Shown in pieces: positions 8,265 through 16,346 of a stretch of 64,000 bases of DNA (position 1 is its first letter; each line of letters starts with the position of its first letter). The notes beneath the pieces are model-generated. The model made no database searches. It was not told the DNA's origin and was given only the letters and a program-made list of their open reading frames with translations. A program made the position numbers and the translations under genes. The DNA lies in contig NZ_PDZL01000003.1 in the NCBI RefSeq assembly GCF_002735705.1, forward strand, positions 248,001 to 312,000. The letters are read 5' to 3'. This DNA is from Janthinobacterium sp. BJB426. GTDB lineage: Bacteria; Pseudomonadota; Gammaproteobacteria; Burkholderiales; Burkholderiaceae_D.

Positions 8265-9665
8265 TTACACCGGCTTGCGCCGCCGTCCCCGCCACCATAC
8301 CAGCAAGGCCAGCAACACCAGCACGCCGACGATGATGCCCGCGCGGGCCAGGTCGATCAGGTTTGACGGCGCGCCGCCATTGCGCAGGGTCGTCACCTGT
8401 TCCGCCGTCACCTTGATGGCGGGATTGCCGTACATCTTCTGCACGTAATTGCCCAAGGTGACGATCTGCTCGTCCGACAGGGTCTGGCGGAAGGCGGGCA
8501 TCAGATGACTCGCATGGGCACCCCTGCCATCCTGCCGCTCGACGCCATCGAGGATCGCCATCACCAGGTTGTTGCTGTTGCTGCGGCCCGTCACCGAGTT
8601 GTGGAACAGCGGCGGCAAGCTGCCGTCGAAACTGCCCTCGCCCCTGGCCTGGTGGCAGCTGGCGCACTGCGCATCGTACAGCTGCGCGCCCGACATCCTG
8701 TTCAGATTTTGCGGCAGCGGCACGCCGCGTATGCTGCTCAACTCGTCGCCCGCCTGGCCCCATTGCGTCACAGGCTTCACGTCCGCCTTGTCGCGGATGG
8801 CGGGCACGCTCTTGATGTAGTGCGCGATGGCGTTCAAGTCCGCATCGCTCAGGTGCTTCAGGCTATGGTCGATGGCTTCGGCCATCGGTCCCGCCGCCTG
8901 CGCCTTGTTGGCCGCGCGGCCCGTGCGCAGGTAGCCGGCCAGTTCCTGCTGGCTCCAGCCGCCCACGCCGCTGTTGGCGTCCGACGTGATGTTCGGCGCG
9001 TACCAGGTGCCCAGGTCGGCCCCGCCCAGCTCCTTCGACAGTTGCTCGGCCATCAGCGCATTGCGCGGCGTGTGGCACGTGGTGCAGTGGGCCAGGCCTT
9101 GCGCCAGGTAGGCGCCGCGGTTCCACTCCATGCTTTTCGACGCATCGGCCACGAAGGGCTTCTTGTCGAGGAAGAGCAGATTCCAGCCCGCCATCGACAG
9201 GCGGATGTTGAACGGGAACGGCAAGTCCGTCGTTTGCGCCGGCGCCGTGTCCACCGCCGCCACGCCATGCATGAAGTAGGCGTACAGGGCGGCCGTATCG
9301 TCATCCGTCACCTTGGCGTAGGCCGTGTAGGGCATGGCCGGATACAGGTTGGCGCCGTCGGCGCGCACGCCATGGCGCACGGCGTCGGAAAACTGCTTGA
9401 GCGTGTAGTTGCCGATGCCATGCGTTATCGACGGCGTGATGTTGGTGGCGACAATGGCGCCCAGCGGCGTGGCCAGGGCCAGGCCGCCCGCCATCGGTTT
9501 GCCGCCAGGTACGCTATGGCAGGCAATGCAGTCGCCCGCCGTGGCCAGGTAGCGGCCACGTTCGATCGACTGCACGTCCGCGCCCGGCGCTTGCGCCGCC
9601 AGCACCGGCAAGGCCGCAAGGGATAGCAAGGCGGCACCCGCCGCCAGTCGGTAGGCCGCCATCAT
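8265..9665 (-). CDS. Triheme cytochrome c subunit of a membrane-bound FAD dehydrogenase
   Basis: A 466-residue exported protein with a cleavable N-terminal signal (LAAGAALLSLAALPVLA) and three CxxCH haem sites at residues 46-50 (CIACH), 194-198 (CTTCH) and 334-338 (CASCH). A C-terminal membrane anchor (IIVGVLVLLALLVWW) is followed by a basic tail. This is the cytochrome subunit of gluconate 2-dehydrogenase, sorbitol or alcohol dehydrogenase complexes, passing electrons from the FAD subunit to ubiquinone. Its ATG overlaps the stop of the FAD subunit gene by four bases, so the pair is translationally coupled. Confidence 0.92.
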   Translation of the reverse strand: MMAAYRLAAGAALLSLAALPVLAAQAPGADVQSIERGRYLATAGDCIACHSVPGGKPMAGGLALATPLGAIVATNITPSITHGIGNYTLKQFSDAVRHGVRADGANLYPAMPYTAYAKVTDDDTAALYAYFMHGVAAVDTAPAQTTDLPFPFNIRLSMAGWNLLFLDKKPFVADASKSMEWNRGAYLAQGLAHCTTCHTPRNALMAEQLSKELGGADLGTWYAPNITSDANSGVGGWSQQELAGYLRTGRAANKAQAAGPMAEAIDHSLKHLSDADLNAIAHYIKSVPAIRDKADVKPVTQWGQAGDELSSIRGVPLPQNLNRMSGAQLYDAQCASCHQARGEGSFDGSLPPLFHNSVTGRSNSNNLVMAILDGVERQDGRGAHASHLMPAFRQTLSDEQIVTLGNYVQKMYGNPAIKVTAEQVTTLRNGGAPSNLIDLARAGIIVGVLVLLALLVWWRGRRRKPV

Positions 9666-11272
9666 GCCGTTCCTCCCTGTTGTTCATCGAGGATGTGCTT
9701 GACGGTGCGCAGTGCCACGGCCAGGCCGTTTTCCGTCGAATTGCAGGTGCCGGACGTGGGCAGCACGCCGGTGCTGCACAGGAACAGGTTGACGTGGTCA
9801 AACGTGCGACCCCACTGGTCGCACACGGCCTTGGCCGGGTCGGAACCCATCGACAGGGTGCCGCAGATGTGCTGGTTGTTGGCGAACACGCCTTCCTTGC
9901 TGTGACGCAGGTTGGTGCCGCCCATCAGCTTGGCGATCTGCTCGAAATCCTGCTTCGAACGCTCGTGGCCACGCTTGGTGTACTCATCGATCGCATAATG
10001 CGCCTGCGGCTTGGGGATGCCCATGGCATCCTTTTCACTGCTGAGGGCAATGCGGTTTTCCGGGTTCGGCAGCACTTCCAGCACGTTTTTCAGGCTCATT
10101 TCACGGGCCGAGCGGAAACGCAGCTGCTGTTCGAACTCTTCGCCAAACACGCCCTTGCCGATCAGTTCCCTGGTGGCGCCATCGACTCTCGAAATGTTCG
10201 TGAAATCCAGGCGGTACGGCGAATGCTGGCTGCGGAAGTCGCCATCGCGCATGGTGTTGATGGAATTGGGGCTTTGCGGGCCCCGGCCCAGCCACAGGTC
10301 TTCATCGGCGTCGAAGGTGATCGACGTGCTCGGGTGGTCCATCAGGTTGCGGCCCACCATGTCGCTGCTGTTGGCCAGGCCGTTCGGATATGTGTCCGAG
10401 GCGGAAACGAGCAGCAAACGGGGGCTTTCGATGCCGTTGGCCGCCAGAATAAAGGTCTTGGCCGTGACCCGGTGGCTGTTTTTGTCCACGTCGTAGTACA
10501 GGGCCGCCGTGATGCGGCCCTGCGCATCGTGTTCCAGCTTGTAGACGTTGGCGTTGCAGACGATCTTGACGCCCGCGTCTTCCGCCTGCTGCGCGGCGAT
10601 GCCGCCGTGGTATTGCGCGTCGATAGGGCAGATCGGCTGGCAGCTGTTGTTGCCGCAGCAGGCCGGGCGGCCATCGTAGCTGGCGCTGTTGCGCGCCACC
10701 GTGTTGCCGACGACCTTGAACGACGGGTCGAGGCGTTCGCGAATGCGGCGCATGGCGTACGGCTCCGTCACGGGGTCCATCGGGAAGGCCTGCTTGCGCG
10801 GCGAACCCGTATTGTCGGCACCCGAGACGCCCATGATTTCTTCCGCTTCCTGGTAGAACGGTTCCAGATCTGCATAGCTGATCGGCCAGTCGACGCCCAC
10901 GCCATACAGGGTATGGATGCGGAAATCGTTCGGCACATTGCGCCACGCCTGCGCAGCCCAGTGCCACGAGGTGCCGCCGAACTGGCGGATGTATTCGGCC
11001 GGGTACGGATACGGGCCGGCCTGCACCAGGTGGCCGTTATCGGTCGGCTGGTAGATCGGGTGCGGCGCCGTGGCCACCGACGGATACGGCGACATCCAGT
11101 CGCTGCGGCGCGTCGTGTTGCGGAAACGGGCGACGATTTCGCCGCGCGACACGCGCGGCCCCGCTTCCAGGATCAGCACCGAGGCACCCGCCAGCGCGAG
11201 CTTGCGCGCGGCCAGGGAACCGATGATGCCGGAGCCGATCACGAGGTAATCGGCGGAGAGTTCTTCAGCCAT
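9662..11272 (-). CDS. GMC oxidoreductase, FAD subunit of gluconate/polyol dehydrogenase
   Basis: A 536-residue GMC-family flavoprotein with N-terminal FAD motif VIGSGIIGSLAA (about residues 11-22) and LILEAGPR. A Cys-rich stretch (CCGNNSCQPICPIDA) is characteristic of the gluconate 2-dehydrogenase/2-keto-gluconate dehydrogenase large subunit and may ligate a cluster. The C-terminal catalytic region has NQHICGTLSMG and GTCNSTENG. It oxidises a sugar acid or polyol in the periplasm, exported by its Tat-signal-bearing small partner. AAGGAG lies before ATG 11272. The exact substrate cannot be fixed from sequence. Confidence 0.92.
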   Translation of the reverse strand: MAEELSADYLVIGSGIIGSLAARKLALAGASVLILEAGPRVSRGEIVARFRNTTRRSDWMSPYPSVATAPHPIYQPTDNGHLVQAGPYPYPAEYIRQFGGTSWHWAAQAWRNVPNDFRIHTLYGVGVDWPISYADLEPFYQEAEEIMGVSGADNTGSPRKQAFPMDPVTEPYAMRRIRERLDPSFKVVGNTVARNSASYDGRPACCGNNSCQPICPIDAQYHGGIAAQQAEDAGVKIVCNANVYKLEHDAQGRITAALYYDVDKNSHRVTAKTFILAANGIESPRLLLVSASDTYPNGLANSSDMVGRNLMDHPSTSITFDADEDLWLGRGPQSPNSINTMRDGDFRSQHSPYRLDFTNISRVDGATRELIGKGVFGEEFEQQLRFRSAREMSLKNVLEVLPNPENRIALSSEKDAMGIPKPQAHYAIDEYTKRGHERSKQDFEQIAKLMGGTNLRHSKEGVFANNQHICGTLSMGSDPAKAVCDQWGRTFDHVNLFLCSTGVLPTSGTCNSTENGLAVALRTVKHILDEQQGGTA

Positions 11273-11281
11273 GATGGCTCC

Positions 11282-11806
11282 TTAAATTGGTTTTCTGGCC
11301 CAGCTGCCGTAGGCGCCGTAGGAATACGTGGGAGGCTTGAGCACGTCGGCCACGACGGCAGCGTTCAGCGCCTGCTCGTAGGCGACGCAGACGGCCGCCT
11401 CGCCCGTGCCGACGATGCCCAGGTACCAGGCGCTGGCGATCTGGCGCGGCAAGGCCGCCAGCGGCGACTGGGCCGGATCGAGCCCGTCGAGCGCTTCCTG
11501 CAGGCCGGCCGCCTGCAAGCCCTGCGCGTTGATCAGCGCCAGCAGCGCGCGCACCTTCGCCGGGAAGGCGGCGTCCTGCGCCACCAGTGCGTCATACAGG
11601 CGCCTGGCCAGCACGGGGTCGAGCACCTGGCGCCCGACCAGCATGGCCGACACGCCGAGGAAGGCGCCCTGCTCCGCATTGGCGACCGGTGCGGCCAGCG
11701 CCCAGGGAATCAGCGCCGCGGCCGACGCCGACAGCAAACCGGCCAGCACCATGCGGCGGCCGGGATTCAGAGGGCCGCGGCCCTCCTTGTGATGTGTAGC
11801 GTCCAA
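11282..11806 (-). CDS. Small (gamma) subunit of membrane-bound gluconate/sorbitol dehydrogenase
   Basis: The protein carries a Tat-like signal (GRRMVLAGLLSASAAALIPWALA) and fits the gluconate 2-dehydrogenase subunit 3 family, which chaperones and co-exports the FAD subunit. I place the start at TTG 11806, because GGGAG lies six bases upstream; this gives 174 residues. The longer TTG at 11830 has no ribosome-binding site. It sits between the porin stop at 11835 and the FAD subunit gene, so the four genes form one operon. Confidence 0.82.
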   Translation of the reverse strand: MDATHHKEGRGPLNPGRRMVLAGLLSASAAALIPWALAAPVANAEQGAFLGVSAMLVGRQVLDPVLARRLYDALVAQDAAFPAKVRALLALINAQGLQAAGLQEALDGLDPAQSPLAALPRQIASAWYLGIVGTGEAAVCVAYEQALNAAVVADVLKPPTYSYGAYGSWARKPI

Positions 11807-11834
11807 TTGAAGCTCCCGTGAGTTCAGCAACCGT

Positions 11835-13001
11835 TCAGAAAGAATGCTTGAGACCGACCATGACCACCGTCTGCCCGCCGTTCGACGACGGCGTGCCGTT
11901 TTGCGAATCGCCGACCGAAGCGACGGCGTTGACGATGGCGCCGTCCTGGCCCAGGGTCTGGCCGCGCGCCAGCTGGCGCGCTTCGATCAGGTAGATCGCC
12001 GTGCGCTTGGACAGCGCGTAATTCTGTTCGAGCGACAGCTGGCGGTAGCGCGCGCGGTCCGACACGCCGTTGGCGTGGCTGGCGAAGGTGTCGCTATAGC
12101 CGGCGGACAGGAACCATTGCGGCGTCAGCTGGTAGCTCGAGATCAGGCCGGCCGTGTTGAAGATGGCCGTGTCGCGGAAGGCCGAGCGGCTGCCTGCCTG
12201 GTACTGCACGTTGCTGGCATTCGCGCCCACCATCCACTTGCCCATGGTGTAGCGCGCGCTGGCGGCGATGAACGCTATGCTGTCCGCCGAGGCGTAGCCA
12301 CGGTTGAGGGCAGAGATGCCAAAGCTGCCCGATGCGTTGTCGCTCCAGCCGGCGCCATTCTGTCCATTTTTCAGTTTCAGGTAGCCGAGCGCGAATTCGG
12401 CCGGCGCAGTGCTGTATTTGACGGCGGCGCTGAAGGTGCTGCCCACGGCATTGCCATCAGACGCTTCGCCAAAACCGTACTGCGCGCTGGCCTGCAGACC
12501 GCGCCATGCCGGCATGCTGTAGGTGACGGAATTGCTGATGCGCACGGTCGTATCAAGGCCGTCGATATCGCCCGGGTGGGCGCCGGTGGCTCCCGTCAAG
12601 ACATTGCTCGACGCCAGCGAGCCCACCAGCAGGTAGTACGGCGTGTACTGGCGGCCGGCCGTCACGCTGCCGTAAGCGGTCGATTGCAAGCCCACGTAAG
12701 CCTGGCGGTTGAACAGGGCACTGGCAGAACTTTGCGCGCCCGTATCGCTTTCAAAACCGTTTTCCAGCAGGAACAGCGCCTTCAGGTCGCCGCCCAGGTC
12801 TTCCACGCCCTGGAAACCGATCTTGCTGGCGGACAAGCTGCCGCTGCGCATGTAGGTGTTCGAATTGCCGCCCTGGTTGCCCGTGTACGCCATGGCCGCG
12901 TCGACCACGCCGTAAATCGTGACATTGCTTTGGGCGCAAACGTTTGCGCCGATGAGCGTGGAGACGGCCAGCGCCGCAGCGCGCATGCATGTAATGTTCA
13001 T
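11835..13001 (-). CDS. Gram-negative outer-membrane porin
   Basis: A 388-residue precursor with a signal peptide ending in GANVCAQ, then SNVTIYGVVDAA, the standard start of Burkholderiales porins, alternating beta strands, and the closing VGLKHSF with terminal Phe that drives barrel assembly. ATG 13001 is chosen because AGGAAAAA precedes it; the longer frame would bury the signal peptide. It is the first gene of the dehydrogenase operon, so it probably admits the sugar acid or polyol substrate to the periplasm. Confidence 0.92.
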   Translation of the reverse strand: MNITCMRAAALAVSTLIGANVCAQSNVTIYGVVDAAMAYTGNQGGNSNTYMRSGSLSASKIGFQGVEDLGGDLKALFLLENGFESDTGAQSSASALFNRQAYVGLQSTAYGSVTAGRQYTPYYLLVGSLASSNVLTGATGAHPGDIDGLDTTVRISNSVTYSMPAWRGLQASAQYGFGEASDGNAVGSTFSAAVKYSTAPAEFALGYLKLKNGQNGAGWSDNASGSFGISALNRGYASADSIAFIAASARYTMGKWMVGANASNVQYQAGSRSAFRDTAIFNTAGLISSYQLTPQWFLSAGYSDTFASHANGVSDRARYRQLSLEQNYALSKRTAIYLIEARQLARGQTLGQDGAIVNAVASVGDSQNGTPSSNGGQTVVMVGLKHSF

Positions 13002-13120
13002 TTTTTCCTGATTTTCCTGTTTTATTGTACGTCCAACAAGTATTACCGCCGTGATGGCGACATACAGGCGTGGCGCCGCAGTGCTCCCCCCTCCCACGAG
13101 TGGGGCGTCCGCTGTTCTTC

Positions 13121-13134
13121 TTGATTTGAATCAA
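13121..13134. promoter_or_regulatory. FNR/ANR-type box (TTGAT-N4-ATCAA)
   Basis: TTGAT-TTGA-ATCAA matches the FNR/ANR consensus perfectly at all ten defined positions. With the -10 at 13144-13149, the start of transcription would fall near 13137, so the box covers about +3 to +16, a position expected to repress rather than activate. Binding is inferred from the motif alone. Confidence 0.6.
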
Positions 13135-13190
13135 GTGGAGCAAATTATACGCTTATTTACTCACATGTAAGTAATTGACTGTAAGGCGTA

Positions 13191-13227
13191 GTCTTATAGC
13201 AAAACTTTCTTGTGTCTTATAGCAAAA
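13191..13227. repeat. 14-base direct repeat upstream of the porin promoter
   Basis: GTCTTATAGCAAAA occurs twice at 13191-13204 and 13214-13227, with a 23-base period (about two helical turns). It lies upstream of the proposed porin -35, where an activator dimer could bind. The regulator is unknown. Confidence 0.7.
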
Positions 13228-13366
13228 TCGGCAGGCGTGCGGCCGCACGCCCCGCAACGTGCGGAAATACGCGGAACAGATATGGGGAAAGCAGCGGCTG
13301 CGCGTGTCGGAAAACACGCGCCCGGTGGATAGTCAGGCGGGCAGAAAAACGGGGGAACCGGGAAGG

Positions 13367-13858
13367 TCAGCGCAGGATGGCGGGCGCCACCGGCAAAGTT
13401 TCGAGGGCAATGAAGGCTTCCAGGGTGCGGCGCATGTCTTCGAACACCTGCTTGCCATAGGCCGCTTCCAGGTGGGCATATTGCAGGTCGATGAGCTTAC
13501 CCATCTGCATCAGCAAACTGGCGCCCGCTTCCGACAGGTGCACCTTGCGGCGGCGCTGGTCGCCTTCGAACTTGCTGCGCCCGATCAGGCCGATTTCTTC
13601 CATCCGCGCCAGGATGCCGCTCATGCTGGGACTCGATATCTGGCAGATCTCGCACAGCTCGCGCGGTTCCAGGGTCGGACTTTCATTCAGCGCGCGCATG
13701 ATGCGCCACTGCTGCTCCGTCACGCCGAAGTGATTGAGGATGGGACGGAAATGCTGGAGCAGGCTGTCGCGGGCCTTCAGCAGCAGTTGCGGCATGTTCG
13801 GATAACGGATCGGTAGCTGCAAGCGGAACTCCCTGGATGGCCGGCAAATGAAGGTCAT
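13367..13858 (-). CDS. MarR family regulator, HpaR-like
   Basis: A 163-residue MarR-type protein. The winged helix is seen in EQQWRIMRALNES, LCEICQISSPSMSGIL, RMEEIGLI and DQRRRKVHLSEAG. The pattern is that of HpaR, which represses homoprotocatechuate degradation genes, but no hpa genes occur in the window, so the target may be elsewhere. I start it at ATG 13858; a shorter form begins at ATG 13795 (MPQLLLKARDS), which is nearer the usual length of about 145. Confidence 0.82.
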   Translation of the reverse strand: MTFICRPSREFRLQLPIRYPNMPQLLLKARDSLLQHFRPILNHFGVTEQQWRIMRALNESPTLEPRELCEICQISSPSMSGILARMEEIGLIGRSKFEGDQRRRKVHLSEAGASLLMQMGKLIDLQYAHLEAAYGKQVFEDMRRTLEAFIALETLPVAPAILR

Positions 13859-13989
13859 TATACGGCCCACCCAGTGCAAACGGCAGGCTGGCAACGATGT
13901 ATTTTTCGCTACGCCCGTCCTTCCGCCGCTATCAGCGCGCCGTAACAGAGGTAGCGGCTCACCATCAGTTCGAGCGGAGAAAACGGCAA

Positions 13990-15033
13990 TCAAGTCAGGC
14001 AATTCAACGCGGGCAGATTCCACGGCGTGACCACCTGGATGGAGGACAAGGGCGCCGGCTGCGCCAGGGCCGGCAGCGCGCCCTGCGCCCGCAGCACCTC
14101 TTGGCAGGCGCGGCGCATGTCCTGGCCCAGGTCATGGTGCAGCACGGCCTGGATGGCGCCCGACTTGAGCAGCGCCACGTTGTCCGCGTCCAGGTCATGA
14201 CCGATGAAGACCTGGCAGGGCCGGTCCGCCTGCGCGAATGCCCGCACGATGGCGGCATTGCCGCCGCCGATCGAATACACGGCGGCGATGGCGGGATGCG
14301 CGGCCAGAGCCTGGCGCACCAGCGCGCCCGTGGCGCCATCGATGCCGTGGCCTTCGCTCACTTCGACGATGGATAAATGGCGGTGCCGTTCGCGCAGCGC
14401 GCGGCGAAAGCCGATCTCGCGCTCTTCCTCGCCATGAAAGCGGTTGCTGCTCAGGGTCACCAGCACCTGCTGTTTCTTTCTCGCGCTGCCCAGCCACTGG
14501 CCGATCAGGTAAGCAGCCGTCTCCCCTGCGGCGCGGTTATCCATGCCCACATAGCTGCGGCGCGCGGACGCTGGCAAGTCCGTCACCAGGGTCACCACGG
14601 GGATGCCGGCCGCAGCCAGCCGGCCCACCGCCTCGGCCACGGGCGGCAAGTCCGGTGCTTTCAGCAGCACGCCGTGGCTGCCGTTCTTGCGGATGCGTTC
14701 GAGCTGCTCGACGATGCCATCCACCTCCAGGGTTTCATGCAGGTGAAAGCGCGAGCGCAGCACGGCCGGATGCAAGGATGGCAGCTCCGATTCGAGTGCG
14801 GCGCGCACGGCGTCCGTAAAGCGGCGCGGCGCCACCATCAGCACGTCGAGCATGAATTTTCTGCCGGACAGGCCCACCTGCGTGCTTTGCCGCGCCAGTT
14901 CATCGAGCGCCTGCATCACGCGGCGCACCGTATTGGCATGCACGCCGCCGCGCTGCTTGATCACGCGGTCGACGGTGGCCACGCTGACGCCGGCCTGCAG
15001 CGCCACGACCTTGACGGGAAACGGATGCGTCAT
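13990..15033 (-). CDS. LacI family transcriptional regulator
   Basis: A 347-residue protein with the LacI N-terminal helix-turn-helix (VKVVALQAGVSVATVDRVIK) and hinge region, then a periplasmic-binding-protein-like effector domain (GVLLKAPDLPPVAEAVGRL, IPVVTLVTDLP, YVGMDNRAAGETAAYLIGQW, IGHDLDADNVALL). The domain resembles that of sugar or polyol responsive repressors. It is divergent from the PhyH-type dioxygenase gene at 15148, which it probably controls through the operator in the 114-base gap. Confidence 0.92.
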   Translation of the reverse strand: MTHPFPVKVVALQAGVSVATVDRVIKQRGGVHANTVRRVMQALDELARQSTQVGLSGRKFMLDVLMVAPRRFTDAVRAALESELPSLHPAVLRSRFHLHETLEVDGIVEQLERIRKNGSHGVLLKAPDLPPVAEAVGRLAAAGIPVVTLVTDLPASARRSYVGMDNRAAGETAAYLIGQWLGSARKKQQVLVTLSSNRFHGEEEREIGFRRALRERHRHLSIVEVSEGHGIDGATGALVRQALAAHPAIAAVYSIGGGNAAIVRAFAQADRPCQVFIGHDLDADNVALLKSGAIQAVLHHDLGQDMRRACQEVLRAQGALPALAQPAPLSSIQVVTPWNLPALNCLT

Positions 15034-15147
15034 GCCATGTCCATTCTATTAAATAATTTTTTGATGGTTTTTTGATGGATTTCCTGATGAAAAAAGCGGA
15101 TTTTCATCCCTATACTGATTCTACAACTTAAACAACGGAGACACCGC
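15034..15147. promoter_or_regulatory. LacI/PhyH divergent promoter with candidate operator
   Basis: An inverted repeat GATGAAAA (15086-15093) - seven bases - TTTTCATC (15101-15108) lies just upstream of TATACT (15111-15116), a likely -10 for the dioxygenase gene. It overlaps the -35 position and suits repression. Two exactly adjacent copies of TTTTTTGATGG occur at 15057-15067 and 15068-15078. Confidence 0.5.
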
Positions 15148-16335
15148 ATGATCACCCAAGACGCCGCGCCGCCCGCGCCCTTCTGGCTGTCGCAGCAAGA
15201 CTGCCAGCTCGATGACTTCATCCGCACCATCAGCCAAGGCACGGCGCTGGCCGACTATCCCCACGCCACTGCGGTGAAAGAAAATATTCTCGTCTACGAT
15301 TGCGACCAGGTGCGTGCACTGGCCGCCAGCAAGGCGTCGCTGCGCGCGCTGCAGGCTGAATGGGGCAAGGCGCTGATGGATGGCCCCGGCGTCATCGTGC
15401 TCCAGCGCGCCATCGACGACACGGCGACGCTGGAACAGGTGAGCGGCGTGTTTCGCGCACTGATCGCCGAACAGCACGCGAGCGGCCAGGCGGGCGGCGA
15501 CCATTTCGCCAAACCGGGCGCGAATGACCGTATCTGGAACGCCCAGCAAAAACTGTGTCTGCGCGCGCCCGAAGCGTTCGCGCGCTATTACAGCAATCCC
15601 GTCTTCGCGTGGATCGCCGAGGCCTGGCTCGGTCCCGCCTACCAGATGACGGCGCAAGTGAACGTCGTCAACCCGGGCGGGGCGGCCCAGGCGCCGCACC
15701 GCGACTATCACCTGGGCTTCCAGAGCGCCGCCAGCTGCGCCGCCTATCCCGCGCCCGTGCACCAGATGTCGGCTCTCCTGACCTTGCAGGGCGCCGTCGC
15801 CCACTGCGACATGCCGCTGGCATCCGGCCCCACCCTGTACCTGCCCTATTCGCAGCGCTACCAGGCCGGTTTCCTCGCCTGGCAGCAGCGGCCTTTCCGC
15901 GACTATTTTGCCCGGCATTGCGTGCAGCTGCCGCTGTCACAAGGCGACGCCGTCTTCTTCAACCCCGCCCTGTTCCATGCGGCGGGCCACAACCGCTCGC
16001 CCGACATCCGCCGCATGGCCAACCTGCTGCAAGTGTCGTCGCCGTTCGGTCGCGCCATGGAAGCGCTGGACCGCCGCGCCATGAGCGCCGCGCTGTATCC
16101 GGCCCTGCAGGCCTTGCGGGCAGAGGAAACCCTGTCCGCCGATGGGATTGTTCACGCGATTGCCGCCTGCGCAGAAGGCTATGCCTTCCCCAGCAACCTT
16201 GATCGTGATCAACCGATCGGCGGCATGGCCCCGCCCACGCAGCAGCAGCTCATGCACGAAGCGCTGGCGCAGGACTGGCCCGCCGCGCGCTTCCTCGACG
16301 CGCTCGACAGCCAAGCCTGGCGCCAGCAAGCCTGA
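15148..16335 (+). CDS. Phytanoyl-CoA dioxygenase (PhyH) family protein
   Basis: A 395-residue protein with the iron-binding facial triad of 2-oxoglutarate oxygenases: HRD at residues 184-186 and a distal His in LFHAAGHNRS (residues 276-284), with Arg 283 nearby for 2-oxoglutarate. The PhyH family hydroxylates small molecules with Fe(II), 2-oxoglutarate and oxygen. Start ATG follows ACGGAGAC. It is divergent from a LacI regulator, suggesting a sugar- or polyol-linked substrate and induction by it. It converges on the GH3 gene with an 11-base gap. Confidence 0.85.
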   Translation: MITQDAAPPAPFWLSQQDCQLDDFIRTISQGTALADYPHATAVKENILVYDCDQVRALAASKASLRALQAEWGKALMDGPGVIVLQRAIDDTATLEQVSGVFRALIAEQHASGQAGGDHFAKPGANDRIWNAQQKLCLRAPEAFARYYSNPVFAWIAEAWLGPAYQMTAQVNVVNPGGAAQAPHRDYHLGFQSAASCAAYPAPVHQMSALLTLQGAVAHCDMPLASGPTLYLPYSQRYQAGFLAWQQRPFRDYFARHCVQLPLSQGDAVFFNPALFHAAGHNRSPDIRRMANLLQVSSPFGRAMEALDRRAMSAALYPALQALRAEETLSADGIVHAIAACAEGYAFPSNLDRDQPIGGMAPPTQQQLMHEALAQDWPAARFLDALDSQAWRQQA

Positions 16336-16346
16336 ACAGCAGCGTT

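Larger units (their letters stand above)
13002..13366. promoter_or_regulatory. Promoter region of the porin-dehydrogenase operon
   Basis: This 365-base gap has no gene. For the minus strand it contains a good -10 TATAAT at 13144-13149 with CTTACA 16 bases upstream at 13166-13171. A perfect FNR-type box lies at 13121-13134, just past the expected start site, and a 14-base direct repeat GTCTTATAGCAAAA occurs at 13191-13204 and 13214-13227. The far side abuts the end of the HpaR-like gene. Confidence 0.55.

Noticed and set aside
9680-11821. 713-residue open frame opposite the GMC oxidoreductase gene
   Set aside because: It mirrors the real gene in antisense, has no motifs, and spans two genes and their junction.
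16199-16212. A third perfect TTGAT-N4-ATCAA match
   Set aside because: It lies inside the coding sequence of the PhyH-type gene near its end, with no promoter or start beside it. It shows that chance matches occur, so the two intergenic boxes need testing.
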